Under the pieces are notes generated by a model, which saw only the letters and a list, made by a program, of their open reading frames with translations, had not been told where the DNA came from and searched no databases. The translations under genes were made by a program, and so were the position numbers. DNA of 64,000 nt from Staphylococcus xylosus NJ (GTDB lineage: Bacteria; Bacillota; Bacilli; Staphylococcales; Staphylococcaceae): positions 1-64,000 of the forward strand of contig NZ_ANMR01000007.1 in NCBI RefSeq assembly GCF_000338275.1. The letters run 5' to 3'. The first letter of the stretch is position 1. Every line of letters begins with the position of its first letter. Positions 18,971 to 28,109 of the stretch are shown here, piece by piece.

Positions 18971-19004
18971 ATATCTTCAACACCCTTTTTATTATATTCA
19001 ATAA

Positions 19005-19940
19005 TCAAGTGAACTGTAGCATATCCAATTTATTGCGCAGTTGGTTTTCATCTATTTGTTCACCAATAATTACAATTGTTAACGGCATCGCTGTGTCGAT
19101 GACTTCATAATCTGGCAAACCAAATGCATATTGAAATTCATATATATCATTTGGCGTATCGTGAAACTTGACGTATCCCTTTAATCTTAGAACATTATCA
19201 GGTAGCCGTAAAATAAACTGATAGAATAATTGACGATCAATTGGCCCAGTAAATTGATACTGTAAGCTCTTAATTCCATGATGATGCATTGGCTGACCTA
19301 AATGTGACATACTATCATCTGTTGTTAAAATTAAATTATCCATATTTAAATCAGCATATGATGTATAAAATTTCAGTGCTTGTGGGTTAATTTTTTCAAT
19401 TTCTTTCAACTTATCGTACTCAACACTTTTCAACAAATCCATTTTATTGATTACAATTGCATGACTTACTTTTAATTGTTCTTCCATTAATTGTATTGTA
19501 CTATCAGTATATTGGGCTCTATTCAAAAATCTCGGTGCGTCTGCTAAGCCTATAACTACTGGTGTGGCAAGGTGTTCAACGATTTCAGGATCTTGGCAAG
19601 CCGCAATAATTTCAATTGGGTGTGCGATACCCGTAGCCTCAATTATAATATGGTGCATTGCACTTTTGTTAATAAAATGTTTTAATTGTTTTATTAAATC
19701 CCGTTGCAAGTCACAACATATGCAACCATTTAATATCGATGCAACCTCTATATCATGGCTTAATGCATTGCTATCTACATCTATATTGCCGTATTCATTT
19801 ACGATGATACTTGGGTTTTCATTTTTATTTAGTAAATATTTTACATAATTACTGAGAAAAGTTGTTTTCCCACTACCTAAAAAACCTGTTACTACGGTAA
19901 TAGCGATTTTAGGCTGTTTAATATTTTTCAAAAATCTCAC
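19005..19940 (-). CDS. CobW/COG0523-family GTPase (metallochaperone-like)
   Basis: G3E GTPase, 311 residues. Walker A GFLGSGKTTF near residue 20, the family metal-binding motif CICC (GCICCDL, about 74-80), Walker B-like IIIEATG and the guanine motif NKMD. A CobW C-terminal domain fills 220-311. Relatives deliver zinc or other metals under limitation; I see no Zur box in the short upstream region. The GTG start at 19940 has no clear Shine-Dalgarno and could be wrong by a few codons. Confidence 0.82.
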   Translation of the reverse strand: MRFLKNIKQPKIAITVVTGFLGSGKTTFLSNYVKYLLNKNENPSIIVNEYGNIDVDSNALSHDIEVASILNGCICCDLQRDLIKQLKHFINKSAMHHIIIEATGIAHPIEIIAACQDPEIVEHLATPVVIGLADAPRFLNRAQYTDSTIQLMEEQLKVSHAIVINKMDLLKSVEYDKLKEIEKINPQALKFYTSYADLNMDNLILTTDDSMSHLGQPMHHHGIKSLQYQFTGPIDRQLFYQFILRLPDNVLRLKGYVKFHDTPNDIYEFQYAFGLPDYEVIDTAMPLTIVIIGEQIDENQLRNKLDMLQFT

Positions 19941-20158
19941 TCATTTCATAAATTTAAATGTTTGTGTAAAAGATAATTTTTTCGTATAATTAATCTTTCA
20001 CTTGATAAAATATTAGATATCTTCTAAACTTTATACACGCTATATTTTAGCATGGCACAGTGCAAAAGTGTATTTGAGGAAGTGTCACACACAACGTTAG
20101 ACGGATTCAGGTCCGATGCAAAGTAAAGAAAACGGATAGAATGTCTGGAGGAGAACTT

Positions 20159-20602
20159 ATGTCTGAACCACTTAATTTAAAGGAACAACTTTGTTTCAGT
20201 TTGTATAACGCTCAAAGACAAGTAAATCGCTACTACTCTAATAATGTCTTTAAGAAATACAAACTAACATACCCACAATTTTTAGTACTTACTATTCTTT
20301 GGGGTGAATCACCTGTCAATGTCAAAAAAGTCGTTACAGAATTGGCGCTTGATACTGGTACTGTATCTCCATTACTTAAGAGAATGGAACAAGTTGATTT
20401 AATCAAACGTGAACGTTCTGAAGTTGATCAACGTGAAGTATTTATCCATTTGACTGATAAGAGCGAAGCAATTCGTCCAGAATTAGATACTGCATGTCAA
20501 GATGTTGCAGTTGCATCTTCTCTTGATGAAGATGAATCTAAAGAATTAAATAGATTACTTGCAAAAGTAATCGATGCCTTTACTGAAGAAAAAGCAAAAT
20601 AA
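20159..20602 (+). CDS. mgrA: Global MarR/SarA-type regulator MgrA
   Basis: 147-residue winged-helix dimer controlling efflux pumps, autolysis, capsule and surface proteins in staphylococci. It is nearly identical to S. aureus MgrA as I know it: [19 protein letters not shown], the single Cys at about residue 12 that acts as redox sensor, and wing [14 protein letters not shown]. Start ATG 20159 lies behind GGAGGAG; the ATG at 20141 is upstream of that site and is rejected. norA, an expected target, lies 6 kb away. Confidence 0.96.
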   Translation: MSEPLNLKEQLCFSLYNAQRQVNRYYSNNVFKKYKLTYPQFLVLTILWGESPVNVKKVVTELALDTGTVSPLLKRMEQVDLIKRERSEVDQREVFIHLTDKSEAIRPELDTACQDVAVASSLDEDESKELNRLLAKVIDAFTEEKAK

Positions 20603-20671
20603 GCTTTTCTACCTATATTAAAGGTTAAAGATATATCAAAATGATTCCTTAAATATACTTGATTTAAAGAG

Positions 20672-20706
20672 AGAGCTCAAACACTTTTGTGTTTGAGCTC
20701 TTTTTT
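20672..20706 (+). terminator. mgrA terminator
   Basis: 13-bp arms AGAGCTCAAACAC (20672-20684) and GTGTTTGAGCTCT (20689-20701) with a TTTT loop and T-run. Confidence 0.92.
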
Positions 20707-20888
20707 GATTATTTTAAAACTTCAAACTGCGAACTGTAAACCTTAAAAATACCTGGTCGTAATTCCCATGATTTTTCGACTTAAACTCGCTTAAATTCAT
20801 GTTCTGCATATAATTGAAAGTAAGAGTTTATTTTGTGTTTTTATGCCAAGTTACAATCACATAATTTTAGAATTTATAATTCTTCCCA

Positions 20889-22568
20889 TTATGAGGCATT
20901 AATCTTAATCATTTTTTGTAGATAGCCTTTTTCTTTAGTTGCTAAAGTTTCATAACTACCTTCTTCTAGAATAGCACCTTCTTGCATAACAATAATTTTA
21001 TCAAAGTTTGGTAACAACCTTAAATCATGCGTAGCTACAACTAACGTTTCAGCGTGCTTATGGACTAAATCCATAACTACATTTGTATGATGAACATCTA
21101 AAGCAGTTGTTGGTTCATCAAGTATCCAAAGTGAAGAAGGTTTTAATAATAGTCTTGCTAAAGCCAATCTTTGTATTTCTCCTCCAGATAATGTCTGACC
21201 AGAAAGTGTAATCACTCTATCTAAATTAATGTGCGCTAATCCAAGTCGGTCTAGTACCTCTCTAAGTACATCGTCTTCTTGTTCTGAAAATAAATTCTCT
21301 CTTACAGTGCCATCAAACAATTGTTGGGATTGTAAGAGCGCGTTGATATAACTATATTTATCTTCATTTAATATTTTAGAAATATGTTGTTGATGTAAAA
21401 GCACTTCCCCTTCATCACTTTGATATAGGCCTAGCATAAGTTGTAATAAAGAGCTTTTACCTGAACCAGATGGCCCTACTATCGCTACGTGTTCTCCTTT
21501 ATTAATGACTAAGCGAATCTGGGATAATACAGGTGTTGATTGGTTCCAATATTTGAAATCAACGTCTTTTAATTGCATTAAAGGCAATGCATCTGACGTT
21601 CCTATTTGCATAGATTCGTTACCTTGTGTCATTGGATGGGCAATCACCTCATTAATATCAGTTAATGCTTGGTCCGTATCAGCTTTATAATAAGCCACGT
21701 TACTCATTGGAATCGCTTGTTCAAATAACGTTAACATCATTAATACAATACTTGTCAAATACACAACATCTAATTGTTGGTTTTGTACTTGAACAACACC
21801 TAAGTATAAAGTTAAAAATAATGCAATCATCGCTACAACATTCAAGCTATATTCATAAAGTGACAGGAAACGTTGCTCTTTAGCTTGTACACTTTCATAT
21901 GCATCTAATTGCTCTATAACTTGCTTTTTATAATATTCTGTTTGATTAAACCGTGTTAACTCATCATAGCCTTCTTTATAGTCATAAAATTGACTTAAAA
22001 ATTCACCTTGGACTTCATTTACTTGTCTTTTTAATATACGTGCTCTTTTAGCACTTAACCAAGGAATAACAATTAACGTAGCTAGCATACTCAAACAAAT
22101 AATCACTGCATGTATATATGAAAAATAAAATATCGTAACCATTGTGACGATTGCCGTTAACCCGATGACTACTGGCGGATAATAAACCCTTAAATATATG
22201 TTTTGCAAAGCCTCTACTCTACCAATCATACGTGCAATTAAGTCACTAGAATTGAATTTTCTATAAACATCAGGTACAACTGGAAGTAATTTTTTGAAGA
22301 ATTGAACTCTCACATCGCGTAACATTGTAAATGTTGTTCTATGAGAAAGTAATCTCTCAATATATCTTGCTACCGCTCTAAGAAATCCAAACATTTTCAC
22401 TGAAACAATCAATACCATCAGCGCAAACAGCGGAGCCCCTAAGGCACTTTGAGTAATCATATAACCGCTTAAAAAGAACATACCTAATGCGACTAAACTA
22501 CCGACTACACCAACTAAAATAGATAATATTAAATCCTTATCTATACTAAATTTAATCCGTGGTTTCAT
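20889..22568 (-). CDS. cydC: ABC exporter, CydC-like subunit
   Basis: Fused membrane and ATPase half-transporter, about 559 residues. Six membrane segments fill about 12-300; ATPase follows with Walker A GPSGSGKSSL, signature LSGGEIQR and Walker B LWILDEPTTALD. With the next gene it forms a heterodimer of the CydDC type, which in E. coli exports cysteine and glutathione needed for cytochrome bd assembly. ATG 22568 is best placed behind AAGGCGGTGA; GTG 22577 and ATG 22574 are alternatives. Overlaps cydD by 17 bases. Confidence 0.83.
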   Translation of the reverse strand: MKPRIKFSIDKDLILSILVGVVGSLVALGMFFLSGYMITQSALGAPLFALMVLIVSVKMFGFLRAVARYIERLLSHRTTFTMLRDVRVQFFKKLLPVVPDVYRKFNSSDLIARMIGRVEALQNIYLRVYYPPVVIGLTAIVTMVTIFYFSYIHAVIICLSMLATLIVIPWLSAKRARILKRQVNEVQGEFLSQFYDYKEGYDELTRFNQTEYYKKQVIEQLDAYESVQAKEQRFLSLYEYSLNVVAMIALFLTLYLGVVQVQNQQLDVVYLTSIVLMMLTLFEQAIPMSNVAYYKADTDQALTDINEVIAHPMTQGNESMQIGTSDALPLMQLKDVDFKYWNQSTPVLSQIRLVINKGEHVAIVGPSGSGKSSLLQLMLGLYQSDEGEVLLHQQHISKILNEDKYSYINALLQSQQLFDGTVRENLFSEQEDDVLREVLDRLGLAHINLDRVITLSGQTLSGGEIQRLALARLLLKPSSLWILDEPTTALDVHHTNVVMDLVHKHAETLVVATHDLRLLPNFDKIIVMQEGAILEEGSYETLATKEKGYLQKMIKINAS

Positions 22569-24195
22569 GTTCATCACCGCCTTGTCGAAGGTCGTTTAAT
22601 ATACGCGTATCGCCTGACTTTAAAACTCCTTGTTCAATCAAAATACGTCTGTCTGCATTTTTAATCGTATGTGCTCTATGCGCAATAGTAATCATTGTGA
22701 TATTAGAAAACTGCCTTTCAATAACATTTTGTATTACATTTTCAGTTTTCACGTCTAAGCCTGTTGCTGGCTCATCAAAGATTAATAGGTCTGGGCGTCC
22801 CAATAATATTCTTGATAGCTCTATACGTCTCATTTGACCGCCTGAGAGCATCTCTCCACCTTCACCTATTCTTGTATCTAAACCATGTTTTAGCGATAAC
22901 ACTTTTTCTTTTAATTCAACATCTGCTAAAACTTGTAATATTTGTGCTTCCTCAACTTGATGAAACATCGTTATATTATCTCGTATAGATGAATTGAAAA
23001 TATAAGGAGCTTGACTAAGAAACCCTATATTTAAATTTTTCTGTTTGTAAGTAATTGTGCCATCACTAGCTTCCAAATTTTGTGCGATCAGTTGCGCTAA
23101 TGTTGACTTTCCAGCGCCACTTTTTCCAATTAAAGCGATATGCTCACCACTTTTTATGCTTAAATTAATATCTTTTAATGCATACTTAGAAGTGTCTTTA
23201 TATTTAAAATCTACTTGGTCTAATCGAATCAAAGCACTCTGATTTAAATTAATTTGTATTTGAGGTTTAGGATCTTTATTCTCTTTATCTAGCACTTCAA
23301 ACAACACATCACTAGAACCTTCACTTTGTTTCCCGGTATGGAAAGATTGACCAAGATCTTTAATTGAATTGTAAAATTCTGGTGCCAATATAATCGCAAT
23401 TGCCGCTGTCTTAAAGTCTAAATTATGAAATAAAATCAAACCTAAACCAGCCTCTAACGCAACTAAACCAATACCGAGCATACTAATAAATTCGAGCATT
23501 AAGCCAGATAAAAAAGCACTTCTTAAAATACGCATCGTTAAATCCCTAAACGTAGTACTTTCCTCATAAAGTTCTTTTTCTGTATGTTCAGTTCTATTAA
23601 AAAGTTTTAACGTTATTAGACCTTTTATTTTATTTAAAAATTGTTGACTAAACTGATTTAAATAAGTCATTTTATCTTTAGATTCATCACGGGTTTTCAA
23701 ACCAAAAATGATATAAAAAAGTGGAATAAAAGGTGCTGTGACTATCATAATCAATGCCGTATTTAAATGAACAAAACACATAGCAATGATTACTAATAAC
23801 GGTATCATCATTGATTTAAATACTTGCGGAAAATAACTATTAAAAAAAGGAACAATGCCATCAACACTTTCAGTTAAAGTGTTCATTTGCACACCAATTG
23901 GATCTTTGGATTGCTTTATAATAAGTTGCTTTCTTAAATCGCGCTTAACTTTCGCTGCCATTTGATTGCCTATCATTTGGTTTATAGTATTAAATGTAGC
24001 ACGTGCTATTAAAACTACTAAGGTAAACATTAAAATATTTAATAAATCATGATTAGCGCTTAATAACATTGCGTTTAATATTTCTGCAATTGAAATATTT
24101 TGTACTACCACTGTAATTGCTAAAAGTGTACTAACTACAAACATAAAGATAGGATATATTTTATATTGCATTGCTAAACTTGTTAATCTTTTCAC
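22552..24195 (-). CDS. cydD: ABC exporter, CydD-like subunit
   Basis: Half-transporter of 547 residues: membrane domain to about 310, then ATPase with Walker A GKSGAGKSTL, Q-loop LSQAPY, signature LSGGQMRR and Walker B LLIFDEPATGLD. GTG 24195 lies five bases after AGGTGA and is preferred over GTG 24204. Partner of the CydC-like protein; both sit back to back with uppP. cydAB are not in the window, so the bd-oxidase link is family knowledge only. Confidence 0.83.
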   Translation of the reverse strand: MKRLTSLAMQYKIYPIFMFVVSTLLAITVVVQNISIAEILNAMLLSANHDLLNILMFTLVVLIARATFNTINQMIGNQMAAKVKRDLRKQLIIKQSKDPIGVQMNTLTESVDGIVPFFNSYFPQVFKSMMIPLLVIIAMCFVHLNTALIMIVTAPFIPLFYIIFGLKTRDESKDKMTYLNQFSQQFLNKIKGLITLKLFNRTEHTEKELYEESTTFRDLTMRILRSAFLSGLMLEFISMLGIGLVALEAGLGLILFHNLDFKTAAIAIILAPEFYNSIKDLGQSFHTGKQSEGSSDVLFEVLDKENKDPKPQIQINLNQSALIRLDQVDFKYKDTSKYALKDINLSIKSGEHIALIGKSGAGKSTLAQLIAQNLEASDGTITYKQKNLNIGFLSQAPYIFNSSIRDNITMFHQVEEAQILQVLADVELKEKVLSLKHGLDTRIGEGGEMLSGGQMRRIELSRILLGRPDLLIFDEPATGLDVKTENVIQNVIERQFSNITMITIAHRAHTIKNADRRILIEQGVLKSGDTRILNDLRQGGDEHETTD

Positions 24196-24489
24196 AAATA
24201 TCACCTACCTCACATTATAGACTGCCTGTATAAAAGTTAAATTAATTCGCTCATTGTTTTATATACTTTTTATGATGTTTTCATATTTTAGACATAATTA
24301 ATTTTTATAATTTTAATTGAGGATTTACTGTAACTTTACACATGTCCTTTAAAATGACTATTATCTATTAATTATATACATCTTTAGTCCAAAATCACAT
24401 TTTTAAGTGGCATAATACATTTTTATTGTGCTATCATTAAAAAATGAAAATACACAAAATTTTATAAGTACTATGAAAGTAGGTAAATT

Positions 24490-25365
24490 ATGTTAATACT
24501 TGAATTGATTAAAGGTATCATTCTAGGTATCGTTGAAGGTTTAACAGAATTCGCTCCCGTTTCATCGACAGGTCATATGATACTCATAGATGACATGTGG
24601 TTGAAATCGAGTGAATTTTTAGGATCTGAATCGGCATTTACATTTAAAATTGTCATCCAACTAGGTTCAGTATTCGCAGGCGCTTGGGTATTTCGTGAGC
24701 GTTATTTCGAAATGTTACATATCGGTAAATATAGAGCAGAACCTATTGATGGTATTGGTCAAAAGCCAAAACGTTTAAATTTATTACATATCATTGTAGG
24801 TATGATTCCCGCAGGTGTTTTAGGTTTGCTATTTGATGATGTTATCGAAAAATATCTATTCAGTGTACCAACAGTAATGATTGGGTTGTTTATAGGCGCA
24901 ATTTATATGATTATTGCTGATATCTACAGTAAAAGAGTTACAAATCCACAAACTGTAGACCAAATCAATTATTTCCAAGCTTTTGTTATTGGACTATCTC
25001 AAGCCATAGCAATGTGGCCAGGTTTTAGTAGATCTGGTTCAACAATCTCTACTGGTGTATTAATGAAAATGAATCATAAGGCTGCCTCAGATTTTACGTT
25101 TATTATGGCAGTACCTGTCATGCTTGCAGCAAGTGGTTTATCACTAGTAAAAAATTTGGAATATATTCAATTAAATCATATTGGTTTCTATATTCTTGGC
25201 TTTATCGCCGCGTTTATTGTTGGGTTAATTGCAATCAAAACTTTCTTATACTTAATTAGTAAAATTAAATTAATACCATTTGCAATTTATAGAATTATAT
25301 TGGTCATTATCATCGCTATTCTTTACTTCGGCTTTGGTATTGGACAAGGTATCACAGGAGAATAA
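24490..25365 (+). CDS. uppP: Undecaprenyl-diphosphatase (bacitracin resistance)
   Basis: Integral membrane phosphatase, 291 residues, recycling undecaprenyl diphosphate to the monophosphate carrier used in wall and teichoic-acid synthesis. Family motifs are complete: GIVEGLTEFAPVSSTGHMI (active-site Glu-rich region and SSTGH) and the second signature MWPGFSRSGSTIS. About eight segments. The Shine-Dalgarno is weak (GTAGGT). Also called bacA. Followed by its own terminator. Confidence 0.95.
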   Translation: MLILELIKGIILGIVEGLTEFAPVSSTGHMILIDDMWLKSSEFLGSESAFTFKIVIQLGSVFAGAWVFRERYFEMLHIGKYRAEPIDGIGQKPKRLNLLHIIVGMIPAGVLGLLFDDVIEKYLFSVPTVMIGLFIGAIYMIIADIYSKRVTNPQTVDQINYFQAFVIGLSQAIAMWPGFSRSGSTISTGVLMKMNHKAASDFTFIMAVPVMLAASGLSLVKNLEYIQLNHIGFYILGFIAAFIVGLIAIKTFLYLISKIKLIPFAIYRIILVIIIAILYFGFGIGQGITGE

Positions 25366-25395
25366 TTTAAAGTCTAATTTAAATGCTTGAACATT

Positions 25396-25445
25396 AAAGC
25401 TGATAAACATCTCACTATTTCTTAGATGTTTATCAGCTTTTTATT
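25396..25445 (+). terminator. uppP terminator
   Basis: 17-bp perfect arms, 25396-25412 and 25424-25440 (AAAGCTGATAAACATCT and its complement), then T-rich. Confidence 0.92.
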
Positions 25446-25577
25446 CTTTTTTACAGATTGCTTAAACGTTAGTCGATTTCTCCTTAATAAATCCTGTACT
25501 CAGGCTATATTTACCGTTTATTTTCATGTATGATAGGGTAATATGAACATAGTATAAATTAAATGGAGGCAACGCAT

Positions 25578-26279
25578 ATGGACAAAAAGCAATTAATTAG
25601 AACGATAATCACAGTGGCTCCTGTGTTTTTAGTACCATTAATCGTTGAACGTAAACGAATTAAAGATCACCCAGACGTTAAAAAAGCGAGTGATGCAACC
25701 GTAAGCGCTTCTAAAACAGTTGCAGATAAATCTGTACAGTTTAAAGATACTGTCGTAGAAAAATCATCTCATGCGAAAGAATATGTAGTAGATAAAAAAC
25801 ACGACATGGATCAAAAACGAGAACTTAAACGTATCGCTAAAGAACACGATCCAGCATATATCGAGAAAAAAGGCGAAAAATTAGAAAAAGAAAATCGTAA
25901 AGAAGCTCAAAAAATGGATAAGATTCTCCAAAAAAATATCGACAAACGTCATAAAGAAGAAGATAAAGCGCGTCAAGATAATGAAAAACAGCGTATTAAA
26001 GATATGAAAAAATCTAACAAACATATGGAAAAAGTTGGATTAACACCTGGCAAACTTGACGATGAAACTGAGAAAAAAGGCGAAAAATTAGAGAAAGCAA
26101 ACCGTAAAGATATTCAAAAACTAGATAAAATCCTACAAAAAAACATCGACAAACGCCACAAAGAAGAAGATAAAGTACGAGCAAAAGATAAAAAAGCTCG
26201 CTTATCTGAATTCAAAAAATATAAAGACTACGTTGCTAAAAGCGTTGTTAAACAAAACAACGAAAATAAAGGCGAATAA
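25578..26279 (+). CDS. Highly charged coiled-coil protein with an internal duplication
   Basis: Not recognised. 233 residues from ATG 25578, nine bases after GGAGG. One hydrophobic N-terminal segment (about 6-22, IRTIITVAPVFLVPLIV) suggests a membrane anchor, followed by a Lys/Glu/Asp-rich helical tail. Residues from about 98 and 173 repeat: KKGEKLEKENRK and KKGEKLEKANRK, each continuing with DKILQKNIDKRHKEEDK. The duplicated block is about 43 residues. A cytoplasmic or surface-exposed rod is likely. Five bases upstream of the YaiI gene. Confidence 0.7.
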   Translation: MDKKQLIRTIITVAPVFLVPLIVERKRIKDHPDVKKASDATVSASKTVADKSVQFKDTVVEKSSHAKEYVVDKKHDMDQKRELKRIAKEHDPAYIEKKGEKLEKENRKEAQKMDKILQKNIDKRHKEEDKARQDNEKQRIKDMKKSNKHMEKVGLTPGKLDDETEKKGEKLEKANRKDIQKLDKILQKNIDKRHKEEDKVRAKDKKARLSEFKKYKDYVAKSVVKQNNENKGE

Positions 26280-26284
26280 CACTA

Positions 26285-26749
26285 ATGACACAGGTCATTA
26301 TAGATGGAGATGCTTGTCCTGTAATCAATTCAGTTATTGAATTGACTGAAAGGACAGGCATTTTTGTTACAATCGTTCGTAGTTTCAGTCATTTTTCTAC
26401 TATAGAACAACCAGAACATGTAAAAACCATTTATGTCGATGATGGACCAGATGCTGTTGATTATAGGATTGTTAAACTAGCAGAAAATAATGATTTAGTA
26501 ATTACGCAAGATTATGGTCTTGCAAGTTTATTACTTAATAAAACAAAGATTGTCATGCATCATAAAGGCTATGTATATAACCACCAAAATATTGACACTT
26601 TACTTGAGCAAAGGCATACAAGTGCACAATTTAGAAAAAGTGGTGGACGTACAAAAGGCCCTTCTGCATTTACAGAACAAGATTTGCTTAAATTTGAATC
26701 TGCATTTTCATCTATATTACAAGATCAATACTTGAACAAGGAGGATTAA
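26285..26749 (+). CDS. YaiI/YqxD family protein (UPF0178)
   Basis: 154 residues, PIN-like domain family of unknown function. The family start IIDGDACPV, central DDGPDAVDYRIV and ITQDYGLASLLL are conserved, including the acidic residues of a possible metal site, and GGRTKGPSAFT near residue 120. Begins five bases after the coiled-coil gene and ends two bases before the LOG gene, so the three form an operon. Confidence 0.87.
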   Translation: MTQVIIDGDACPVINSVIELTERTGIFVTIVRSFSHFSTIEQPEHVKTIYVDDGPDAVDYRIVKLAENNDLVITQDYGLASLLLNKTKIVMHHKGYVYNHQNIDTLLEQRHTSAQFRKSGGRTKGPSAFTEQDLLKFESAFSSILQDQYLNKED

Positions 26750-26751
26750 AC

Positions 26752-27318
26752 ATGAAAAGAATTGCTGTTTACTGTGGCGCTAGTAAAGGAAATGATCCTT
26801 CCTATATGTCGGAAGCTTATCAGCTAGGTAAAACTATGGCCGAAAACGGTTATGAATTAATCTTTGGAGCTGGTTCTGTAGGCATTATGGGGGCAATTCA
26901 AGATGGTGTACTAGATCATGGTGGTAACGCTATCGGCGTTATGCCTAATATGTTAAATGAAAAAGAAATAACTAGTAAGAAATTAACGGAACTTATTTTA
27001 GTTGACTCTATGCATGAAAGAAAAAACAAAATGGCCGAATTAGCAGACGCATTTGTCATGGCCCCTGGTGGTGCTGGTTCTTTAGAAGAATTCTTTGAAA
27101 TGTATAGTTGGTCACAAATCGGGATTCATCAAAAACCGATCGCTATATTTAATATCAACGGCTTCTTCGATCCATTACAATCTCTATTATCTCATATGAT
27201 TGAAGAAGGCTTTATCGATGCTAAATACGATACTTTAGCACCGTTATGTGATACAACTGAAGCACTATTTGAAACAATCAATAATTATAAACCTTTAGGC
27301 GTTAGAACTTACGACTAA
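26752..27318 (+). CDS. LOG family protein (TIGR00730)
   Basis: 188-residue Rossmann-fold protein with the lysine-decarboxylase-like motif PGGAGSLEEFFEMYSW (PGGxGTxxE) and Arg/Lys of MHERKNKMAE. Relatives (YvdD, Lonely guy) cleave nucleoside 5'-monophosphates to free base and ribose-5-phosphate. Good ribosome site AAGGAGG. Last gene of its unit; the following hairpin serves both this gene and the convergent exporter. Confidence 0.87.
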   Translation: MKRIAVYCGASKGNDPSYMSEAYQLGKTMAENGYELIFGAGSVGIMGAIQDGVLDHGGNAIGVMPNMLNEKEITSKKLTELILVDSMHERKNKMAELADAFVMAPGGAGSLEEFFEMYSWSQIGIHQKPIAIFNINGFFDPLQSLLSHMIEEGFIDAKYDTLAPLCDTTEALFETINNYKPLGVRTYD

Positions 27319-27323
27319 CTATC

Positions 27324-27366
27324 AAGGCAAGGAAGTAAATTATTTTAAAATCGCTTCCTTGCCCTT
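27324..27366. terminator. Bidirectional terminator between LOG and LysE genes
   Basis: AAGGCAAGGAAG (27324-27335) pairs with CTTCCTTGCC (27354-27363) plus an extra C before TT. Between convergent genes. Confidence 0.75.
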
Positions 27367-27376
27367 TGTTTATAAT

Positions 27377-27991
27377 TCAAATAATTGCTATTAACTGTTT
27401 TAGTATCATCAATGCAACGATAATGATAATAATTGCTGAACATTTATTTACTACTGTAATATATTTTCCTGTTTTATCTACATGTCCTATAATTTTCCCT
27501 GCTATCGCTAAAAAGAAAAACCAAATCCATGATACCAATACTGTGGCAATGCTAAACACTACCTTTTCCACTCCTTCATATATAGCAGCACTTGTACCTA
27601 TTACACCTATCGTATCCATAATTGCATGTGGATTTAGTAATGACACTGATAATGCGAAACCTATTTGCTTTTTAGCAGTCATAGGTTTATAAGTTTGAAG
27701 TTGATATTGATACGATGTCCATAAAGACCATGCCATATAAATTAAAAAGACAATACCTATACAATATATAGTTATCTGCAAAATAGGTAAAGACAACAAA
27801 ATTAATGATACCCCTAAAATAGCTAGCAATATTAATAATGTATCACATAAACCAGCGGTGATTATTACCGGTAATGATTTGTAAATACTTTTATGATTAG
27901 CTCCTTGATTAAATACAAAAATATTTTGAGCTCCTAAAGGCAATATAAGTCCTAATGCCAAAAGTAATCCATGAACTGCTGGTTGCAACAT
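27377..27991 (-). CDS. LysE/ArgO-type amino-acid exporter
   Basis: 204 residues with six hydrophobic segments. N-terminal GLILPLGAQNIFVFNQGA is the LysE/ArgO signature; SLLNPHAIMDTIGVIG is the second conserved block. It probably expels basic amino acids. AAAGGAGAG precedes the ATG. Divergent from a MocR-type regulator with 118 bp between start codons, the arrangement usual for a regulator and its target. Confidence 0.88.
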   Translation of the reverse strand: MLQPAVHGLLLALGLILPLGAQNIFVFNQGANHKSIYKSLPVIITAGLCDTLLILLAILGVSLILLSLPILQITIYCIGIVFLIYMAWSLWTSYQYQLQTYKPMTAKKQIGFALSVSLLNPHAIMDTIGVIGTSAAIYEGVEKVVFSIATVLVSWIWFFFLAIAGKIIGHVDKTGKYITVVNKCSAIIIIIVALMILKQLIAII

Positions 27992-28058
27992 ACAAAACTA
28001 CTCTCCTTTAATTATTACGTCTATATCAACTATGCTATACTATATGCACAGAAATTGG

Positions 28059-28092
28059 ACCAACCAGATGCAAATTAAAATACCAACCAGAT
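28059..28092 (+). repeat. Direct repeat ACCAACCAGAT, candidate MocR operator
   Basis: ACCAACCAGAT occurs at 28059-28069 and 28082-28092, 23 bp apart (about two turns), between the divergent lysE-like and MocR genes. MocR proteins such as GabR and PdxR bind direct repeats in such positions. Binding by this protein is inferred. Confidence 0.5.
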
Positions 28093-28109
28093 TATATAGG
28101 AGCTATTTT

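Noticed and set aside
22559-23242. Plus-strand ORFs opposite cydD
   Set aside because: No ribosome sites, and composition mirrors the real gene on the minus strand.
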